A DNA stretch of 64,000 nt from Lentzea flava (GTDB lineage Bacteria > Actinomycetota > Actinomycetes > Mycobacteriales > Pseudonocardiaceae). The notes under the pieces were generated by a model. That model saw nothing but the letters and a program-made list of their open reading frames with translations, made no database searches and was not told the DNA's origin. Positions 26,574-34,758 of the stretch are shown here, one piece after another (position 1 is the first letter of the stretch; every line of letters begins with the position of its first letter). The DNA lies in the NCBI RefSeq assembly GCF_014648475.1, contig NZ_BMRE01000040.1, positions 19,684 through 83,683 on the forward strand, in the 5' to 3' direction. The position numbers were made by a program, and so were the translations under genes.

Positions 26574-27380
26574 GTGTCAACTGGGCCAACACATGCGATG
26601 AGCGGGCTGCTCGCCTGGAGCGCTGTCACCGCACTCGCGTCGAGTCACCCGATCGGCCAACTCACGCCGCAGAGCTGGGCCGTCGGCGCGGTTCTCGCCA
26701 CCGGAGCGGCACTGCTGCCCGACCTCGACCACCCCGGTTCGACCATCTCGCGCACGTTCGGAGCACTGAGCGGCGGGTTGTCCGCCGGCATCAACGCGGT
26801 GAGCAGCTTCGTGTACCGGACGACGAGGACGAAGAGGGATTCCAAGCGGGACGGCGGACATCGCGGTCTCACCCACACGCTCGTCTTCGCGTTGTTCGCG
26901 GCGATCTTCACCACCGCCGTCGTGCAGAACAGCCAGAAGTGGGCGCTGCCGGTGCTGATGTTCGTGTTCGCGGGCCTCGCGGTGCGCGGCATCATGAACG
27001 ACTGGAACCCCAAGCAGGACGCGCTGATGATCACGGTGGTGTCCGCGGGGATCACGTGGGCGATGATCGCGTGGACCTCGCAGACGAACGCTTCCGCGGC
27101 GGCGTGCGGAATCGCGGTCGGTGTCGGGTGTTTCGCGCACTACGTCGGCGACGCGATCACCGAGCAGGGCTGCCCGATCCTGTGGCCGATCCCGATCATG
27201 GGCAAGACCTGGTTCCCGGTGGCCCCGCCGAAGATCATGCGGATGAAGACCGGCGGCGTGGTCGAGATGGCGATCGTCGGGCCGATCGTGACGATCCTGT
27301 CGGTGTGGCTGGGACTGGCTGCGTTGCAGGCCACGGGCGCGTTGCCGTTCCTCGACTGGGTCGACCTGCTGCCTGTCTAA
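26574..27380 (+). CDS. YdjM/DUF457-type membrane metal-dependent hydrolase
   Basis: A 268-residue polytopic protein with conserved His/Asp residues near helix ends: MSTGPTHAMSG, LPDLDHPGS, HRGLTHTL and HYVGDAITEQG, the pattern of the YdjM (DUF457) family. Proteins of this family are annotated as membrane metal-dependent hydrolases; the substrate is unknown. GTG 26574 with AGAAGGGG upstream. Divergent from the SDR gene. Confidence 0.82.
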   Translation: MSTGPTHAMSGLLAWSAVTALASSHPIGQLTPQSWAVGAVLATGAALLPDLDHPGSTISRTFGALSGGLSAGINAVSSFVYRTTRTKRDSKRDGGHRGLTHTLVFALFAAIFTTAVVQNSQKWALPVLMFVFAGLAVRGIMNDWNPKQDALMITVVSAGITWAMIAWTSQTNASAAACGIAVGVGCFAHYVGDAITEQGCPILWPIPIMGKTWFPVAPPKIMRMKTGGVVEMAIVGPIVTILSVWLGLAALQATGALPFLDWVDLLPV

Positions 27381-27471
27381 ATCGTTTTCTCACCAGCCAT
27401 TCAGCGGCTACCTCCGCCTCACCCGATCGGTCTAGCCTCCACGAACCGACCAGTCGCGTGGAGGATCAGCC

Positions 27472-28980
27472 GTGTCCGAAGTAGCCCGCCGCCGTTTCCT
27501 GTCTGGCGCGAGCGCGCTTGGTCTGGCGGGGGTGCTGGGCACCGGCCGTGCGTCGGCATCTTCTGGCTATCACTGGCTTTCCGGTGACCACCACACGCAC
27601 ACGCAGTACTCGTACGACGGCATGTACACCATCGAGCAGCAAATCCGCGGCGCGTTGCGGCACGGCACCGACTGGCTCGTGATCACCGACCACGGGCACG
27701 CGTCGCACGAGGCGCACTCCGTCGAGGCGACGGCCGCGGACATCCGCCGGGCGCGGCAGAAGTTCCCGCATCTGCTGCTGTGGCAGGGCATGGAGTGGAA
27801 CGTCCCCGGCGCCGAGCACGCGACCCTCTTCTTCGAGGACTGCCACGACGAGCCCGGTGTGCTGCGCGACTTCGAGCGGCAGTTCGACTGGCGGCTGAAC
27901 GGGCAGGAGGCCTCCAGCCCCGCCAACGAGCGCAAGGCGCTGGACGCGATCCGGTGGCTCCAGACCAAGATCCGCAACGGCACCATGAAGTCCGCGCTGG
28001 TGCTCGTGAACCACCCGATGCGCAACGGCCGCGTGGCGCCGTACGAACTGCGGAACATGCGCGACCTGGCTCCCGACATCGTTGTCGGCATGGAGGGCGC
28101 ACCCGGTGCGCAGGGCGACGGGGACCCGGTGCGCGGTCCCGGCGGGTACCGCGGCGGGTACGCGAACAAGCCCGGCGGCAACTCGTACGCCGCCTACCCG
28201 CCGGAGGCCTACCGGACCTACGGCGGCTTCGACTGGATGACGGCGAAGCTCGGCGGTGTGTGGGACTCGCTGCTCGCCGAGGGCCTCGGCTGGTGGATCA
28301 CGTCGAACTCCGACTCGCACTTCAACTCGCGCGACACGATCGTCCGCGTGCCGGAACCGGGCAACCAGTTCGACCTCACCGGCAAGCACCTCGACCCGGT
28401 CGAGACCGGCCCGCCCCAGCTCTCGCCGCCCTACGTCGACTTCTTCCCCTGCGAGTTCTCCCGGATCGTCGTCGGCGCGACCCGGCGGACGCGCGGCGCC
28501 GTGATGGAGGGCCTGCGGGCCGGACGGGCATGGGTTTCGCACGGCGGGCTGGTCGACGACCTGCGGTTCAGCGTCCACGGCACTGGCGGTTCCGAGACCA
28601 TGGGCGGACGGCTGCGCGTGCGGCGCGGCTCCGACGTGACGGTGCTGGTCAAGGCACGTTTGGCGACACGCCCGAACAGCGCGGGATTCGTGCCGCGCCT
28701 CCGTCGTTTGGACCTCGTCAAAGGCCTGGTAACCGGCAGGACGTCAGCCGAAACGTTGTCCACGCCACACGTGAAGGTCGAGCGATCCTACGAGCCGCGC
28801 TGGCACTATGCGGTCTTCACGCACACGTTCCGCAACGTCCGGGAGCCTTTTTACCTCCGGTTGCGCGGAACCGACGGCAACCGCGGTGCGTTCGAACCGC
28901 AGGCGGACACTCCGGGAGCCGCGAACCCGTGGGAGGACCTGTGGTGCTACACCAACCCGATCTTCGTGGAGGTCAGGTGA
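27472..28980 (+). CDS. Tat-exported PHP/CehA-type metallohydrolase
   Basis: A 502-residue exported protein: Tat signal (ARRRFLSGASALGLAG), then PHP-type metal blocks HHTHTQYS, ITDHGH, and NSDSHF late in the chain. The layout resembles the CehA/McbA family of PHP hydrolases, some of which hydrolyse phosphoesters or carbamates. GTG 27472 with GTGGAGG upstream. The next gene overlaps by 4 nt (GTGA), so they are coupled. Confidence 0.85.
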   Translation: MSEVARRRFLSGASALGLAGVLGTGRASASSGYHWLSGDHHTHTQYSYDGMYTIEQQIRGALRHGTDWLVITDHGHASHEAHSVEATAADIRRARQKFPHLLLWQGMEWNVPGAEHATLFFEDCHDEPGVLRDFERQFDWRLNGQEASSPANERKALDAIRWLQTKIRNGTMKSALVLVNHPMRNGRVAPYELRNMRDLAPDIVVGMEGAPGAQGDGDPVRGPGGYRGGYANKPGGNSYAAYPPEAYRTYGGFDWMTAKLGGVWDSLLAEGLGWWITSNSDSHFNSRDTIVRVPEPGNQFDLTGKHLDPVETGPPQLSPPYVDFFPCEFSRIVVGATRRTRGAVMEGLRAGRAWVSHGGLVDDLRFSVHGTGGSETMGGRLRVRRGSDVTVLVKARLATRPNSAGFVPRLRRLDLVKGLVTGRTSAETLSTPHVKVERSYEPRWHYAVFTHTFRNVREPFYLRLRGTDGNRGAFEPQADTPGAANPWEDLWCYTNPIFVEVR

Positions 28981-29459
28981 CCAGCACCTTCGTCGGCATC
29001 GACGCCGGCTACGAAAACCGCTGGGAAGCGGAGAAGATCGCGCTGGAGCTGCACGACACGGTGCTGACCACGGCTCGAACAGTCGTGGTGCACGAGGTCG
29101 ACAGCCACTACGCGATGTCCTTCCTGCTGCCCGTTCCCCCGTCCGACGCAGTGGTGAACTCACTGGTCGAGCAGGGTTTCGGCGTCGCCGTGCGCGGTGC
29201 CTCGTCAGGCCGCCTGTCCGGTCCGGAGACGCTGCGCGCAGGTGCCTCCGTGGCTGCCGAGGCCCACCAGTACCGCCGCGAGGGGCGCGCGCTGCGGTTC
29301 CAGGGTCAACGGTCGTTGCGCGGCCGTCACGGTGTTTCGGACATCCTCGCGTTCACGGCCATCGAGGCCGTTTTACCGCGTGGAGTGCACACCGTCGACA
29401 CGCGCGGGAACCTCACACCGTTCTTCAAGGACGGCAAGTTGGTGCTGGTCATCGACTAG
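28977..29459 (+). CDS. Hypothetical protein (160 aa) coupled to PHP-type gene
   Basis: Starts GTG overlapping the upstream stop by GTGA. A soluble alpha/beta protein (TSTFVGIDAGYENRWEAEKI at the start, FFKDGKLVLVID at the end) with no signal peptide and no family I recognise. Its stop codon TAG is part of the -10 element of the next gene. Coupling to the exported hydrolase and closeness to the PRPP-synthetase-like gene are the only clues. Confidence 0.75.
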   Translation: MTSTFVGIDAGYENRWEAEKIALELHDTVLTTARTVVVHEVDSHYAMSFLLPVPPSDAVVNSLVEQGFGVAVRGASSGRLSGPETLRAGASVAAEAHQYRREGRALRFQGQRSLRGRHGVSDILAFTAIEAVLPRGVHTVDTRGNLTPFFKDGKLVLVID

Positions 29460-29462
29460 GTT
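29457..29462 (+). promoter_or_regulatory. -10 element overlapping a stop codon; leaderless downstream gene
   Basis: TAGGTT contains the TAG stop of the 160-aa gene and ends 7 nt before GTG 29470. Confidence 0.5.
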
Positions 29463-29469
29463 TCGGGAT

Positions 29470-30414
29470 GTGCGCGACATCGCTGTCTTCAGTGGTTCTG
29501 CCCATCCTTCCCTCGCCGAGGAGATCTGCCGTCACCTCGGTGTCGGCCTGTCCCCCAGCCGCCTGACCCGGTTTGCCAACGACTGCCTCGAGGTCCAGCT
29601 GCAGGCGAACTGCCGGGAACGGGACGTGTTCCTGATCCAGCCACTGGTTCCGCCGGTGCAGGAACATCTCGTCGAACTGCTGTTGATGCTGGACGCTGCC
29701 CGTGGCGCTTCCGCCGCCCGCACGACCGTCGTGCTGCCGCACTACGCCTATGCGCGCTCCGACAAGAAGGACGCGCCGCGGATCTCCATCGGCGGACGAC
29801 TGGTCGCCGACCTGATGGTGGCCGCCGGAGCGTCTCGCGTGCTGGCGATGACGTTGCACTCGCCGCAGGTGCACGGGTTCTTCTCGGTGCCCGTTGATCA
29901 CCTGCACGCGCTGCGCGAACTGGCCGCGCACTTCTCCCGGCACGACCTGTCGAACACGGTCGTGGTGTCACCGGACCTCGGCAACGCCAAGGAGGCCGCG
30001 CACTTCGCGCGGATTCTCGGGGTGCCCGTGGCCGCGGGCGCCAAGCAGCGGTTCGCCGACGACAACGTGCAGATCTCGACGGTGATCGGTGACGTCGCCG
30101 GGCGTGACGTGATCGTGCTCGACGACGAGATCGCGAAGGGCTCGACCGTGATCGAGCTGCTGGACAAGCTGCGGGAGCGCGGGGCGGGAGCGATCCGCGT
30201 GGCGTGCACGCACGGGTTGTTCTCGTCGGGCGCATTGGACCGCTTGCAGGCGTTCGACGACGTGCTGGAGATCGTCGCCACGAACACCGTGCCGATCCCG
30301 GAGGAGAAGGTCGTGCCGAAGCTGAAGGTGCTGTCCATCGCGCCGGCGATGGCGGAGGCGATGCGGCGGATCAACGTCGGCGAGTCGGTGTCGACGCTCT
30401 TCGAGGCTCCCTGA
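29470..30414 (+). CDS. Divergent ribose-phosphate pyrophosphokinase-like protein
   Basis: A 314-residue protein with the PRPP-synthetase fold: IAVFSGSAHPSLA, the LPHYAYARSDKK block (normally YPYARQDKK), DLMVAAGASRVLAMTLHSPQ, and the PRPP loop as VLDDEIAKGST (usual form DDMIDTGGT). The flexible catalytic loop normally containing DKRR reads AGAKQRF. So the core is kept but key loops differ from housekeeping Prs. It may be a specialised paralogue, possibly making PRPP for a pathway linked to its neighbours. Start GTG 29470 is set by the -10 spacing. Confidence 0.82.
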   Translation: MRDIAVFSGSAHPSLAEEICRHLGVGLSPSRLTRFANDCLEVQLQANCRERDVFLIQPLVPPVQEHLVELLLMLDAARGASAARTTVVLPHYAYARSDKKDAPRISIGGRLVADLMVAAGASRVLAMTLHSPQVHGFFSVPVDHLHALRELAAHFSRHDLSNTVVVSPDLGNAKEAAHFARILGVPVAAGAKQRFADDNVQISTVIGDVAGRDVIVLDDEIAKGSTVIELLDKLRERGAGAIRVACTHGLFSSGALDRLQAFDDVLEIVATNTVPIPEEKVVPKLKVLSIAPAMAEAMRRINVGESVSTLFEAP

Positions 30415-30415
30415 C

Positions 30416-30715
30416 ATGGGCACTCCACCGGACGAGTCCCGTCGGAGGGAACTGCGCGACCAGTACAAACGCGCGGAGATCCAAGCGCGGACCGCGGGCC
30501 TGCCCCTGGACCGCGAGCAGCTGACGGCTCTCGTCGAGTTCGTCGACGTGCTCGTGGCCGAGGAAGGCTGCGATCACACCCTGCGCCACACCGAGCGCTG
30601 GGTGAACGAACACGGCCTCGCCTGGGATCCGATCGCCGACGCGCTGGCCGAACTGGGTGGCTACTGCGACTGCGAGGTGGTCATGAACTGCGGCCAGGAG
30701 GAAGTGTTCGGTTAG
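30416..30715 (+). CDS. DUF2695 family protein (99 aa)
   Basis: Small acidic protein with the DUF2695 signature GGYCDCEVVMNC at its C-terminus and CDHTLRHTERWV in the middle; the Cys/His residues may bind a metal. Starts 1 nt after the upstream stop, so it is in the same operon. Its stop overlaps the convergent TetR gene by 4 nt. Function unknown. Confidence 0.82.
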   Translation: MGTPPDESRRRELRDQYKRAEIQARTAGLPLDREQLTALVEFVDVLVAEEGCDHTLRHTERWVNEHGLAWDPIADALAELGGYCDCEVVMNCGQEEVFG

Positions 30716-31353
30716 GCCTTGAGGTGCGCGAGTGCCTTGATCAGCCGGTCTGCCACGTCGGCAGGCCCCGGCATCTTGCGCACCACGGCACGTTGGTGCG
30801 CGAGGCCGTGCAACCCGAGCCACAACGCCACCGCGTCGCCGTAGAGGTCGTCGCTGCCGTGCGCGATTCCCTGATCCACGCACGCACCGAGCACGTCCGC
30901 GAGCAGGGTCAGCGCCTCCGCACCCAGTGACTCGAGGTCGTCGTCGGTGATCGAGGTGTCGTTCACCGACGGCGTCCACAGGCCGCCGAACATGATCCGG
31001 TAGCGCTGCGGGTGTTGCCGAGCGACGTCCAGGTAGGCGTTGCACACCGCGAAGAGCCGCTGCCGGGCGTCCTGGCCCGCGTTCTCGTCGGCCTCGCGCA
31101 GTGCTGCCGCGAGACGGTCCATCTCCTGCTGCACCACGGCCAGCATGATCGACGGCTGGTCCGCGAAGTGCGCGTAGATCGACGGCGCGGCGATGCCCGC
31201 CTTGCGGGCGACCGAGCGCAGGGTGACCGCGCGTTCGTCGCCGCCCTCGTCGAGCAACGCGACCGCAGCGGCGATGATCTCTTCCCGCAGCTTGCCGCCC
31301 TCGCCCCGACGGTTGCGCTTGCGCGGTTCGGTGGTCGTCACGGCCGTAACCAT
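30712..31353 (-). CDS. TetR/AcrR family regulator
   Basis: A 213-residue repressor-type protein: N-terminal helix-turn-helix (LREEIIAAAVALL ... VTLRSVARKAGIAAPSIYAHF), then a ligand-binding domain of the TetR_C type. Divergent from a quinone-oxidoreductase gene 94 nt away, with two tandem 14-bp sites in between, so it probably represses that operon and itself. TAAACT lies 9 nt before the start, giving a very short leader. Confidence 0.92.
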   Translation of the reverse strand: MVTAVTTTEPRKRNRRGEGGKLREEIIAAAVALLDEGGDERAVTLRSVARKAGIAAPSIYAHFADQPSIMLAVVQQEMDRLAAALREADENAGQDARQRLFAVCNAYLDVARQHPQRYRIMFGGLWTPSVNDTSITDDDLESLGAEALTLLADVLGACVDQGIAHGSDDLYGDAVALWLGLHGLAHQRAVVRKMPGPADVADRLIKALAHLKA

Positions 31354-31390
31354 ACACCTGAAAGTTTATGGGCGTTAGGTCTTGCCTTCG

Positions 31391-31422
31391 TAGACTTACG
31401 GCCGTTAGCTTACGTCCGTCAG
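31391..31422. promoter_or_regulatory. Tandem TetR operators over the oxidoreductase promoter
   Basis: -10 element TAGACT (31391-31396), then two abutting 14-mers CTTACGGCCGTTAG (31395-31408) and CTTACGTCCGTCAG (31409-31422). The first is a 12/14 palindrome. They cover the predicted start site near 31403, right for a repressor. Confidence 0.6.
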
Positions 31423-31446
31423 CACAACGAGCCGAGGAGTCGACCG

Positions 31447-32484
31447 ATGAGCACCACCACCGAGATCGTCCTGCCGGGGATCGTCGAGCCCACGGGTTTG
31501 CAAGTGCAGGTCCGCGAGCTGCCCGCACCGGGTGAGGGCGAGGTCGTCCTGCGCATGGACGCGACCGGCGTCTCGTTCGCCGAGCAGCAGATGCGGCTGG
31601 GCAAGTACTTCGATCAGCCGCCGTTCCCGTTCGTGCCCGGCTACGACGTGGTCGGCACGGTCGTCGCCGTCGGACCCGGAGTGGAGCCCTCGCTGAAGTC
31701 GCGCCGGTTCGCCGCCGTCACCAAGGTCGGCGGGTGGGCCAGCCACCTGATCGTCGAGGCCGCCGACCTCGTGCCGGTGCCGGACGACGTGGACGCGGCC
31801 GCAGCGGAAACCGTTGTGATCAACGGAGTCACGGCGTGGCAGATGCTGTACCGCACCGCGAAGGTCAAGCGCGGCAACACGATCGTCGTGCTGGGCGCCA
31901 ACGGTGGCGTCGGCTCGACGTTGGTGCAGCTCGCTCGCCACGCCGGGGTCAGGGTGATCGGCACGGCTTCGACCCGTCACCACGACGCAGTGCGCGCGCT
32001 CGGTGCGATTCCCGTCGACTACCGCGACCCGCACATGTACGACCGGATCCGCGAGCTCGCACCCGACGGTGTCGACGCGGTGTTCGACCACGTCGGTGGG
32101 ACGGGCCTGCACGAGTCGTGGCGGCTGCTGCGCCGGGGCGGCACGTTGGTCAACTACGGCTCCGCCGCGACGAAGGACGAGCCGGGCAACGCGATGCTGC
32201 CGGTGCTGAAGCTGTTCGGGCGCCTGATGTTGTGGAACCTGCTGCCCAACGGCAAGCGCGCGGGCTTCTACAACTTCTGGGCCGGCAAGCGTTTCCGCCC
32301 CGCCGCGTTCCGCGCCCGGCTGCGGGACGACCTCACGCAGGTGCTGCGCCTGGTCGGCGCCGGAGTGCTCACGCCGCAGATCGCCGCGCGCATTCCCTTG
32401 CCGGAGGCCGCTTCCGCGTTGGCGCTGGCCGAGTCGCGCACCGTTCTGGGCAAGGTCGTCATCGTTGCGGAGGTCTCGTCATGA
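31447..32484 (+). CDS. Zinc-free quinone oxidoreductase-type MDR protein
   Basis: A 345-residue medium-chain reductase: VVGTVVAVGPGV, the NAD(P) loop LGANGGVGSTLVQLA, and NYGSAA late; the catalytic zinc ligands of alcohol dehydrogenases are absent, as in quinone oxidoreductases. ATG 31447 with GAGGAG. Overlaps the next gene by ATGA. Likely induced when the TetR protein binds its ligand. Confidence 0.88.
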   Translation: MSTTTEIVLPGIVEPTGLQVQVRELPAPGEGEVVLRMDATGVSFAEQQMRLGKYFDQPPFPFVPGYDVVGTVVAVGPGVEPSLKSRRFAAVTKVGGWASHLIVEAADLVPVPDDVDAAAAETVVINGVTAWQMLYRTAKVKRGNTIVVLGANGGVGSTLVQLARHAGVRVIGTASTRHHDAVRALGAIPVDYRDPHMYDRIRELAPDGVDAVFDHVGGTGLHESWRLLRRGGTLVNYGSAATKDEPGNAMLPVLKLFGRLMLWNLLPNGKRAGFYNFWAGKRFRPAAFRARLRDDLTQVLRLVGAGVLTPQIAARIPLPEAASALALAESRTVLGKVVIVAEVSS

Positions 32485-33014
32485 TCGCCGCCTACCTCGG
32501 CTTCGCGTTCGCCTACGTCTTCGGCCACGGTGCCGCGCTGCTGTCCAGGTCCGGCGTGGTGGACCTGCCGGGCTGGCTGCCGATCGGGCTGCTCGCCGGC
32601 GGACTCGCCGTCGGCACGGCGCTGGCCATGAACGTGTCGCTGCGGATCCAGCGCAGCGTGTCTCCGGAACAGCGCCGTGCCGAGAAACTGGTGGGCACGG
32701 CCTGGGTGACCGGGTTCGTGGCGCTCGGTCTCGCGATCACCGGGTTGAGCACCGTGTTCGACCAACCCGAGCTGCAGACCGTGCTCTGGCCGGCGGGGTC
32801 GACGATCGTGGTCGGTCTGATCTACATCGCCGAAGGAGCCGTGCGCCGCAACGGGTTGCACTACAACCTCGGCACCTGGCTCGCGCTGGTCGCGGCCGCT
32901 TCCCTGTTCGTGCCGGCGCCCGGCCTGTTCGGCGTGCTGGCGGTGCTCGGCGGCGGCGCCTACCTGGTGGCCGCGTTCCTGGAGCCCCGCCGCCTGGCTT
33001 CCGCCGACCGGTAG
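32481..33014 (+). CDS. Hypothetical membrane protein (177 aa)
   Basis: Five or so hydrophobic segments and a short cytoplasmic loop (RIQRSVSPEQRRAEK). Coupled to the oxidoreductase gene by a 4-nt overlap, so part of the TetR-controlled operon. No family recognised. Confidence 0.78.
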   Translation: MIAAYLGFAFAYVFGHGAALLSRSGVVDLPGWLPIGLLAGGLAVGTALAMNVSLRIQRSVSPEQRRAEKLVGTAWVTGFVALGLAITGLSTVFDQPELQTVLWPAGSTIVVGLIYIAEGAVRRNGLHYNLGTWLALVAAASLFVPAPGLFGVLAVLGGGAYLVAAFLEPRRLASADR

Positions 33015-33023
33015 GCCTTTCGC

Positions 33024-34316
33024 TCAGGCGGCGGTCGAGCAGGTCACGGCAGGGCGGGCGGGTTCGGGGCCGGCGGCGACGAACCCGAACGAGGTGGTGC
33101 CTCCGGTGGCGAGCACGGCGTTGTGGCCGGCGTTGGTGACGGTCACCGCGGTCGCGTTCTGGGTCAGGGTGCCGTTCCACAGGTTGCCGATGGTGTGGCC
33201 TGCGGGTGGTTGCCACGTGACGGTCCAGCCGCTCAGGCCGCGCGGGCTGGTGTTGCGCACGGTCACCTCGACCTGGTAGCCGCCCGGCCACGAGTTGGTC
33301 ACCTCGTAGCGGGCATCGCAGGCGGTCGCCGGCGTCGTCGTGGTGGGGTTGGCCTGGGCACTTCCCGGCCGATCGCCCTGCACGACGGTGCCGATCACCA
33401 CGCCGGCGGCGATCAGGGCGGCCGCACCGGCGACCATCGCGATCACCCGGCGTGGCCGGCGCACGAGCAGCAGCCGCGTCCCGCTCTTCGGGGTCGCGGC
33501 GGGCAACGGCAGTCCCTCTGCGACCGCGGCGAGCAGCTTGTGGGCCTCGGCCATCGTCGGACGTTCGGCCCCGTCACGGCGCAGGAGGCGCAGCAGCACC
33601 TCGCCGAGCGGGCCACCCGACCGCGGCGGCTCGACCTCCGCGCGCACCACGCGTTGCAGGAGCGCGTAGGGGTTTTCGTCCACACCGAACGGCGGCACGC
33701 CCTCCAGCGCCGCGTAGAGGGTCGCACCGAGGGAGAACACGTCCGAGGCGAACGTCGCCGCCTCACCCGCCGCCACCTCCGGCGCCAGGAAGGCCGGCGT
33801 GCCGACGATCAGGCGGGCATCGGTCACCGTGCCCTCGCCGACCGCGCGGGCGATGCCGAAGTCGGTGATCTTCGCGATGTCGTCCTCTGCGACCAGGACG
33901 TTGAACGTCGAGACGTCCCGGTGCACGATCCCCTCTGCGTGTGCCGCCGCCAGCGCTGCGGCGATCTGCCGGCCGATGTCCGCGACGACGCCCGGCGGCA
34001 GTGCGCCCCGTTCGGCGATCAGCGCCGCGAGACTGCGGGAGGGCAGGTACTCCAGCACCAGACAGGGCTTGCCGTCGTGCTCCACGACGTCGTACACGCT
34101 GATCGCGTGCGGGTGACGCAGCCGCCCGGCGACCCGGCCCTCGCGCAGCATCTGCGCCACCGCGTCCGGAGACCGCCGGTCCGCGTTGAGCAGCTTGACC
34201 GCGACCACACGGCCGGTGTGCTCGTCGCGCGCCTGCCAGACCACCCCCATGGACCCGTTTCCGACCAACGACATCAGCCGGTACCGCTCGGCGATGACCT
34301 CTCCCTGCTCCGGCAC
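33024..34316 (-). CDS. Transmembrane Ser/Thr kinase with CBM2-like ectodomain
   Basis: A 430-residue protein. Kinase domain: Gly-loop GNGSMG (19-24), Lys41 in VAVKLL, HRD at 132-134, Asn139 and DFG 152-154. The catalytic loop reads HRDVSTFN, so the lysine two residues after the catalytic Asp, usual in Ser/Thr kinases, is Ser. Then a membrane helix near 290-312 and a C-terminal domain of about 97 residues bounded by two Cys, with NSWPGGYQVEVTV, GWTVTWQPPAGHTI, NLWNGTLTQ and TSFGFVA, which is the family 2 carbohydrate-binding (cellulose/chitin) pattern. So it may read a polysaccharide outside and phosphorylate inside. GTG 34316 has TAGCGT 6 nt upstream (leaderless). Confidence 0.9.
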   Translation of the reverse strand: MPEQGEVIAERYRLMSLVGNGSMGVVWQARDEHTGRVVAVKLLNADRRSPDAVAQMLREGRVAGRLRHPHAISVYDVVEHDGKPCLVLEYLPSRSLAALIAERGALPPGVVADIGRQIAAALAAAHAEGIVHRDVSTFNVLVAEDDIAKITDFGIARAVGEGTVTDARLIVGTPAFLAPEVAAGEAATFASDVFSLGATLYAALEGVPPFGVDENPYALLQRVVRAEVEPPRSGGPLGEVLLRLLRRDGAERPTMAEAHKLLAAVAEGLPLPAATPKSGTRLLLVRRPRRVIAMVAGAAALIAAGVVIGTVVQGDRPGSAQANPTTTTPATACDARYEVTNSWPGGYQVEVTVRNTSPRGLSGWTVTWQPPAGHTIGNLWNGTLTQNATAVTVTNAGHNAVLATGGTTSFGFVAAGPEPARPAVTCSTAA

Positions 34317-34322
34317 ATGCCG

Positions 34323-34328
34323 ACGCTA
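34323..34328 (-). promoter_or_regulatory. -10 element of leaderless kinase mRNA
   Basis: TAGCGT (minus strand) ends 6 nt before GTG 34316; it selects this GTG over the overlapping out-of-frame ATG. Confidence 0.5.
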
Positions 34329-34362
34329 CTTGGCGGAGACGGCCATCGGCCACCCTCGCGAT

Positions 34363-34698
34363 CTAGAGCTGGACGCGCACCGTGACGCGACCTTTGTCGT
34401 CACGGTGCGATGTCGCGTGCCCGGTCCGTTGCGTGCCATCGAGTTCCAACGTGAGCGGGCCGCCTTCGCCGTTGAAGTTGCGCCACCACGTCTTGGCGTC
34501 CGGCATCATCACCTGGATGTTCACGACGTCGCCTTTCCGTTGGTAGCCAACGGGTGTGGAGAACGTGCGACCGGACCGCCTTCCGGTGTAGGACACGACG
34601 GTGATGCCCTTGCGCACCAGCTTCCCCACGAGCGGTGCGTTGCGCAGTCCGACGATCGCCTTGTTCACGCGACGCACCAACGGTCCCTTGAAGTCCAT
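34363..34698 (-). CDS. Deazaflavin (F420)-dependent nitroreductase-family protein
   Basis: A 111-residue split-barrel protein of the DUF385/Ddn-like group: TVVSYTGRRSGRTFSTPVGYQRKGD is the usual first half (here cited only as a stretch around residues 35-58), then WWRNF and a strand-rich end. These proteins bind F420 or flavin and reduce small molecules. It is slightly short at the C-terminus. Divergent from a TetR gene with an operator between them. ATG 34698 has TACGTT 7 nt upstream, so leaderless. Confidence 0.82.
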   Translation of the reverse strand: MDFKGPLVRRVNKAIVGLRNAPLVGKLVRKGITVVSYTGRRSGRTFSTPVGYQRKGDVVNIQVMMPDAKTWWRNFNGEGGPLTLELDGTQRTGHATSHRDDKGRVTVRVQL

Positions 34699-34705
34699 GA
34701 CGTCC

Positions 34706-34711
34706 AACGTA
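34706..34711 (-). promoter_or_regulatory. -10 element of leaderless FDOR-type gene
   Basis: TACGTT on the minus strand ends 7 nt before ATG 34698. Confidence 0.5.
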
Positions 34712-34718
34712 GCCTGGT

Positions 34719-34740
34719 AAGTGGAGACCCCCGTCCACTT
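34719..34740. promoter_or_regulatory. TetR operator AAGTGGA-N8-TCCACTT
   Basis: Perfect 7-bp arms, centred between the divergent FDOR-type and TetR genes, 8 nt upstream of the FDOR -10. Position and symmetry fit a TetR dimer controlling both. Confidence 0.65.
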
Positions 34741-34758
34741 GGCTCGAAGTGAGAAGAA

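Noticed and set aside
30712..30715. Tail-to-tail gene overlap as possible frameshift
   Set aside because: Both genes have complete domains and the 4-nt overlap of stop codons recurs at other convergent pairs here.
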